Source: Hirudinaria manillensis (Eukaryota > Annelida > Clitellata > Hirudinida > Hirudinidae). From it: 64,000 nucleotides of DNA. Where the stretch lies: the NCBI GenBank assembly GCA_034509925.1, contig CM067531.1, positions 6,715,319-6,779,318 of the forward strand, read 5' to 3'. A program made the translations under genes and the position numbers. A model generated the notes under the pieces. It made no database searches, had not been told where the DNA came from, and was given only the letters and a program-made list of their open reading frames with translations. How positions within the stretch are numbered: position 1 is the first letter of the stretch; each line of letters begins with the position of its first letter. This document shows positions 60,101-64,000 of the stretch, in pieces.

Positions 60101-63100
60101 CTGTTGTTTTTGGTGAGATGTGACAAAAGTTCAAAGGTTTTCATTCCAAGGATTCTCATGAAATTTTGCATTTCATTCAAGCCATCACAGCTTCCGATTC
60201 GATAAACAAATCTCAGGGCGTGGAAGATAGCTGGGATCATTTCGGAAACTCCGTTCTTTTCTTGCGTTCACCCTTTTTCTAACTTTATGTAACTTTAAAT
60301 AACTTTATGATGCTTCTTCTCGAGTGGGTTCTGGAAATAATTTTGAAAAGGAAGAACATTAATTATGATTTCTGTGTTTCAGAGGAACTGGTAATAGTGG
60401 TTACCAAATGTGGCACATAGGTTGAGTGGATGACGTTCCTTCATGCGACACTAACACAAAAAGCCGTTTTGTGTCGCGTTCGATATCCGACCTATCCAGC
60501 CAGGGCTCTCCCACGGATAGGGTGCTATGAAAATTGAGATCGTTAAGGAATTCTTCACATGTCTCGATGGTCTCAAAATATCGGACAAACATCTAAATAT
60601 ACTTTGTAAAAATTTAAGCTATCATATTTTTAAACATGCATTACTGTTGATGAGATTCGAGTTTTCTTGCCGAAGAGCTAAGGTATGGTTTCTGTTTGCA
60701 TGTGGGGAGGGAACTGATTCTATATCTTGGGACCACTTGAGAAACTAAAAGTCGGTCTCCGAATTTTGCAAGTCGAGACCTCGAAACTACGTTACTGCTA
60801 CATTATTGTGTTAGTCTTGACTGACTCGAGGAGCGAAGGGAGATTCGGCCAGCTATTGTTGTTCTTTTAACAAGAAGAAAAGCAAGATATTTTTGACTGC
60901 CTTGGATAAGATGTAAAATAGGATTTAACATTTTCTGTAGGTAAAATTAAAAAAAACACTTATGCCAAGTTATTCACGTATTATTCTTAATTAAAGTAGA
61001 TATTCTGCATTTAAAACAAGGATGGAAAATATCACGATATTAATCCGACATTTAATTTTAGCAAGAAAATACGATAAATATTGTTTTCTTCTTTTTATTT
61101 ATGATTTATTTTATTTAGCATATTATTTTTGATTATTTGAAATAAATGAAGTAAACACAAACATAGTTTTTAATTTTTGTTTGTTATGTTTTTAACGAAA
61201 TTTTGTAAGTATGTTAAATGTCGTTGTTGTTACCCCTGCACTCTTATATTATTATTATTGCCTCTTCGAGTATATATCACGCACACTGCATGATATATTT
61301 ATTAAGCTTAAACTGTGATTAAAACGTAAAATACCAAATATTAAATAACTTCCCCCAATATTGTGTTCGTCCCAGATGGAATCACAAAGCAAATTATATA
61401 TTTACAAATATTAAATAAATTTGCACAGGATGTTTAAGCTAAATTCCATTATATCCGCCAGAACCATCAGAAGATTTAAGCATGATTGCAACATTTAATT
61501 GGAAGTTTAATTATGTTAATTTAATAAATTCCATAGACTCAAATTTAATTAATTTTGGGCCATTGGGTAAGAAATAGTGCTATAATTTTAAAATCCAATG
61601 GCTATTTTCGGCTATATAGGATGCTTATATAATGTTGTTTTATTGTGATGTTCAAAATATAAAATATAAACATAATTATTGTGATTTAACTTTTCATCAA
61701 GGAAATCTGATTTTTACATCGATATCTAAAAGAGGCATAAATCACGAACACATTTTTAAATGTCAGGCTTACAATTACATTCTTCGCAAAACAAGTGCTG
61801 GTAGTTACTTCAGGATATTGATTATTCCAGGTATATTTTATATAATTATATTAATGTTTGTTCGTTTCTTTTTCTAAAAATATGTTATTGTTTTATGTAG
61901 ATTTTCGCTAAAATAAAAAAACAACATAAATGTATGATATCTTGAACGTTCAGTATGTTTTCCTATTATTTCAGGCGAATTTAATCCACATCAAGCCCCA
62001 GATCTAATATTTACCTCATCTAGTATCAAGGTAATGTCTGGAGAAAATGTAACTCTAGAATGCATTTTTTCTGGATTGTGAGTATCTTTTGACGTCGTAA
62101 ATATTTAGATTCAATAAAATATCACAAGTGTTAAATATCACAAATAATTATAAACGTAATTTGAAATTTATTAATGGTAAAGCAAATTCAATCTATTTTC
62201 GACACTTTTTAAATAAATGTTTTTGATGTAGACTTAAAATGGTGTCTCCATCGAAACTATCCTGTTTTAAGTCATATTTCTTTAAACTTTTCATCATTTA
62301 CCGATTAAAACGTAAAAAAACATAAGATATGCCATACTTTGCCAACATTAAATTACAATTTCAGACCACAACCAAAAATAATATGGTCGAGAGAAAACAG
62401 AAAATTAACAAAATATTTAGAAAAAGATTTCGGAAGGAGAATAATAATCCCCAAAGTATCACTTGATGATGCAGGGATTTACAAATGCGTTGCTACAAAT
62501 CTACACGGTGAAAGATATTCTCTTATTAATGTCGAAGTTGGAGGTATGCATTTCAAACTCAAATTATTATTCATTATGATACATAGTTATGTGTTTGGTC
62601 GGATCAAGATTCACTCATTTTTCTCTCCGAGTTTTGGAAAAATTCTCTCCTGCTTGTTTATCGTTTCTTTTTTGTCGAATTTGCACTTAAATTATTTGGC
62701 TGGTTGTTTATAACAGCAATATTTTATTTTCTTCCTATAATATCAACTTAAAAATCATGCTACTCATAACTTTTGATAACCGATTTTTTGTGTTTAGCCT
62801 GTCTTTTGAGTGCTTTATGCATCTTGTAGCAGGTTGGCGCTCCTTAATCGATTTGCCATTTGCACGAATCCATATCTGAGGGCGCTCCCCGGTTTCGATT
62901 GCCCGATGCTAACAACTCGGCAACTTGGAACCCAATTTCTACTGATGATAACGATTGTAATCTTGTTTTAAGCTCCCCCAATTATCTTGTCACCTATGGC
63001 CGACCAAGTAGGAAACCTTGGCTTATCGTTAATTTTTGTTTGCAATTGTTCCGGTACACCTACACCTTCATATGAGTGGTATGTCAATGCTCAGAGCGTC

Positions 63101-63306
63101 AATGGTGAGATGCCAGGATCTTTGTAGAATTTACTTATATACTGTTTGAATCTGTTGTTTTTTTTAAGCATCGAATCTACCGTGGTTGTCAAAAGGTAAC
63201 GTGTTGTTATTATTAAATGTTCAAAACGTCATCCGAGCTACGATTACCTGCAATGCCAGCAACACATACGGATACATTCTTGTTTACGCTCAAGCTACAG
63301 TACAAG
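57150..63306 (+). CDS. L1/neuroglian-type Ig cell-adhesion protein, first 9 coding exons (3' incomplete)
   Basis: Exons: 57150-57222 (signal peptide MQRYYYSPRLLFFIAAIQFS), 58278-58404 and 58469-58665 (Ig1), 59416-59610 and 61702-61830 (Ig2), 61975-62077 and 62365-62543 (Ig3), 62973-63104 and 63169-63306 (Ig4). Phases agree throughout. Each Ig has Cys and Trp in place: VTLHCKASGYPLPRLSWY; LILQC, then GNLIFTSIS and FKCQA; VTLECIFSGLPQPKIIWS, then DDAGIYKCVATN; APPIILSPMADQVGN, FVCNCSGTPTPSYEWY, then TITCNASNTYGY. The lead-in GNLIF in Ig2 and the C-x-A-S-N-x-x-G-Y end of Ig4 match neuroglian/NrCAM best. L1-family proteins act in axon guidance and septate junctions and have six Ig plus fibronectin III domains, so more exons should follow beyond the window. 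The sequence is quite divergent. Confidence 0.85.
61030..61260 (+). repeat. Interspersed repeat copy in an Ig-gene intron (matches 54850-55040)
   Basis: Both copies share AGCAAGAAAA(T)ACGATAAATATT-like sequence and a later GTTGTTGTTACCCCTGCACTC / GTTGTGGTTATCACTGTACTC block about 150 bp downstream, in the same orientation. No ORF. Confidence 0.5.
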
Positions 63307-64000
63307 GTATTTCATAACTTCATGCAATATATATATATGTAAATATTTTTAAACTAACAGAATAAACATAGTAAACCTAAATAAGAACAAACGTTAAATG
63401 ATCGATCATTTATCACGTTTATATGTGCCATACATGACGCACATTTGCTACACTCGTGTCGATAGGCGATGTCGTTCGCACCTTTTCCTCTTAGCAGAGG
63501 GTTCAAAATTTTCTTTTTTGTCTTCTTCTGTATAATAATATCTACTCATTATTTTCATTGCATAAACATTTCCAAGCATCAACTGGAGATTACGCTCAAG
63601 CTACTTTTGAGAGACTTATAACTCCTGGCAAATGCTTCAACAAATTGTTGGTTGCTGCCCGTCCACTCTTGGACTTGATACAATTTATTAGAATTTTCCG
63701 GGTTAATTTCCATGTCATCTATTATTAATTACTATCATTCTTCTTCTGACTCGAAACTCTCAATGCTTTTACATTGTTCTTCTGAATTTTTCAAAAATAA
63801 TCTCGTCATCTGTTTCGTAGGCCCCATATTTTAAACACATATTTTAAAGATTATTAAAATATCTCATCGAATTATCCATATTTATTAATAAAAACTAATA
63901 TTTAATAAACAGATCTCCGTCATAATAGGATAAAACAAACCATCGAGAGTCCCTGTCAGATCAGTTGCCCCGAAGGAGGGTTAAGATTTAAACTCTTAAA
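63307..64000. other. Intron of the Ig gene, open to the right
   Basis: Sequence after the donor at 63307 with no further in-phase Ig or fibronectin exon recognised before the window ends. Confidence 0.45.

Noticed and set aside
62860-63075. 71-residue plus ORF starting in the intron before Ig4
   Set aside because: It overlaps the Ig4 exon in the wrong frame; the acceptor at 62972 gives APPIILSP and a proper Ig fold.
1-64000. CRISPR arrays, bacterial operons, rRNA or tRNA genes
   Set aside because: The sequence is eukaryotic with spliced genes; no spaced identical repeats, rRNA blocks or tRNA A/B-box cloverleafs were recognised by eye. A tRNAscan search would be decisive for tRNAs.

Overview
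The window is AT-rich eukaryotic genomic DNA with split genes (GT-AG introns, many of 50-400 bp), decayed LTR retrotransposons, Tc1/mariner relics and a transposon carrying a DUF4806 gene. Gene content (neuroglian-like Ig protein, V-ATPase subunit C, PTDSS2, RAE1, TFIIA gamma, SWI5, G gamma, RNF11) and transposon types point to an invertebrate, most likely an arthropod. The species cannot be fixed from sequence alone.

Layout. 1-5.6 kb: RNF11 (minus, 3 exons), a Tc1-like scrap, a hAT-like MITE and a LINE remnant. 7.68-11.57 kb: a complete but dead Gypsy element with two 155-bp LTRs, on minus. 12.3-18.1 kb: an unnamed plus-strand coiled-coil gene of at least six phase-consistent exons; its introns contain a foldback element and a second Gypsy tail with an SR-rich segment. 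19.45-21.53 kb: V-ATPase subunit C (minus, 12 exons). 24.65-27.70 kb: phosphatidylserine synthase 2 (plus, 11 exons). 28.7-29.1 kb: mariner-type relics. 30.31-34.92 kb: a transposon with imperfect terminal inverted repeats holding a DUF4806 gene and a frameshifted TNP2-like transposase. 35.70-37.15 kb: TFIIA gamma (plus, 4 exons). 37.87-40.19 kb: a Gypsy 3' end joined directly to a Copia fragment. 41.57-42.34 kb: a two-exon gene for a secreted acidic protein with three His-rich repeats, preceded by a TATA box and a decayed copy of part of itself. 42.83-44.87 kb: RAE1 (minus, 9 exons). 46.2-46.5 kb: a Tc1 transposase pseudogene. 47.29-50.07 kb: SWI5 (plus), convergent with an intronless G protein gamma subunit (50.26-50.47 kb, minus). 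51.4-54.1 kb: LINE and unknown remnants. 57.15-63.31 kb: the first nine coding exons of an L1/neuroglian-type Ig cell-adhesion gene running off the right edge.

The host genes are unrelated housekeeping, signalling and adhesion genes and form no operon or pathway. The least explained items are the His-rich secreted protein and the DUF4806-carrying transposon. Exon boundaries were set by hand from GT-AG sites and checked for phase in RNF11, V-ATPase C, PTDSS2, TFIIA gamma, RAE1, SWI5, the Ig gene and the coiled-coil gene.
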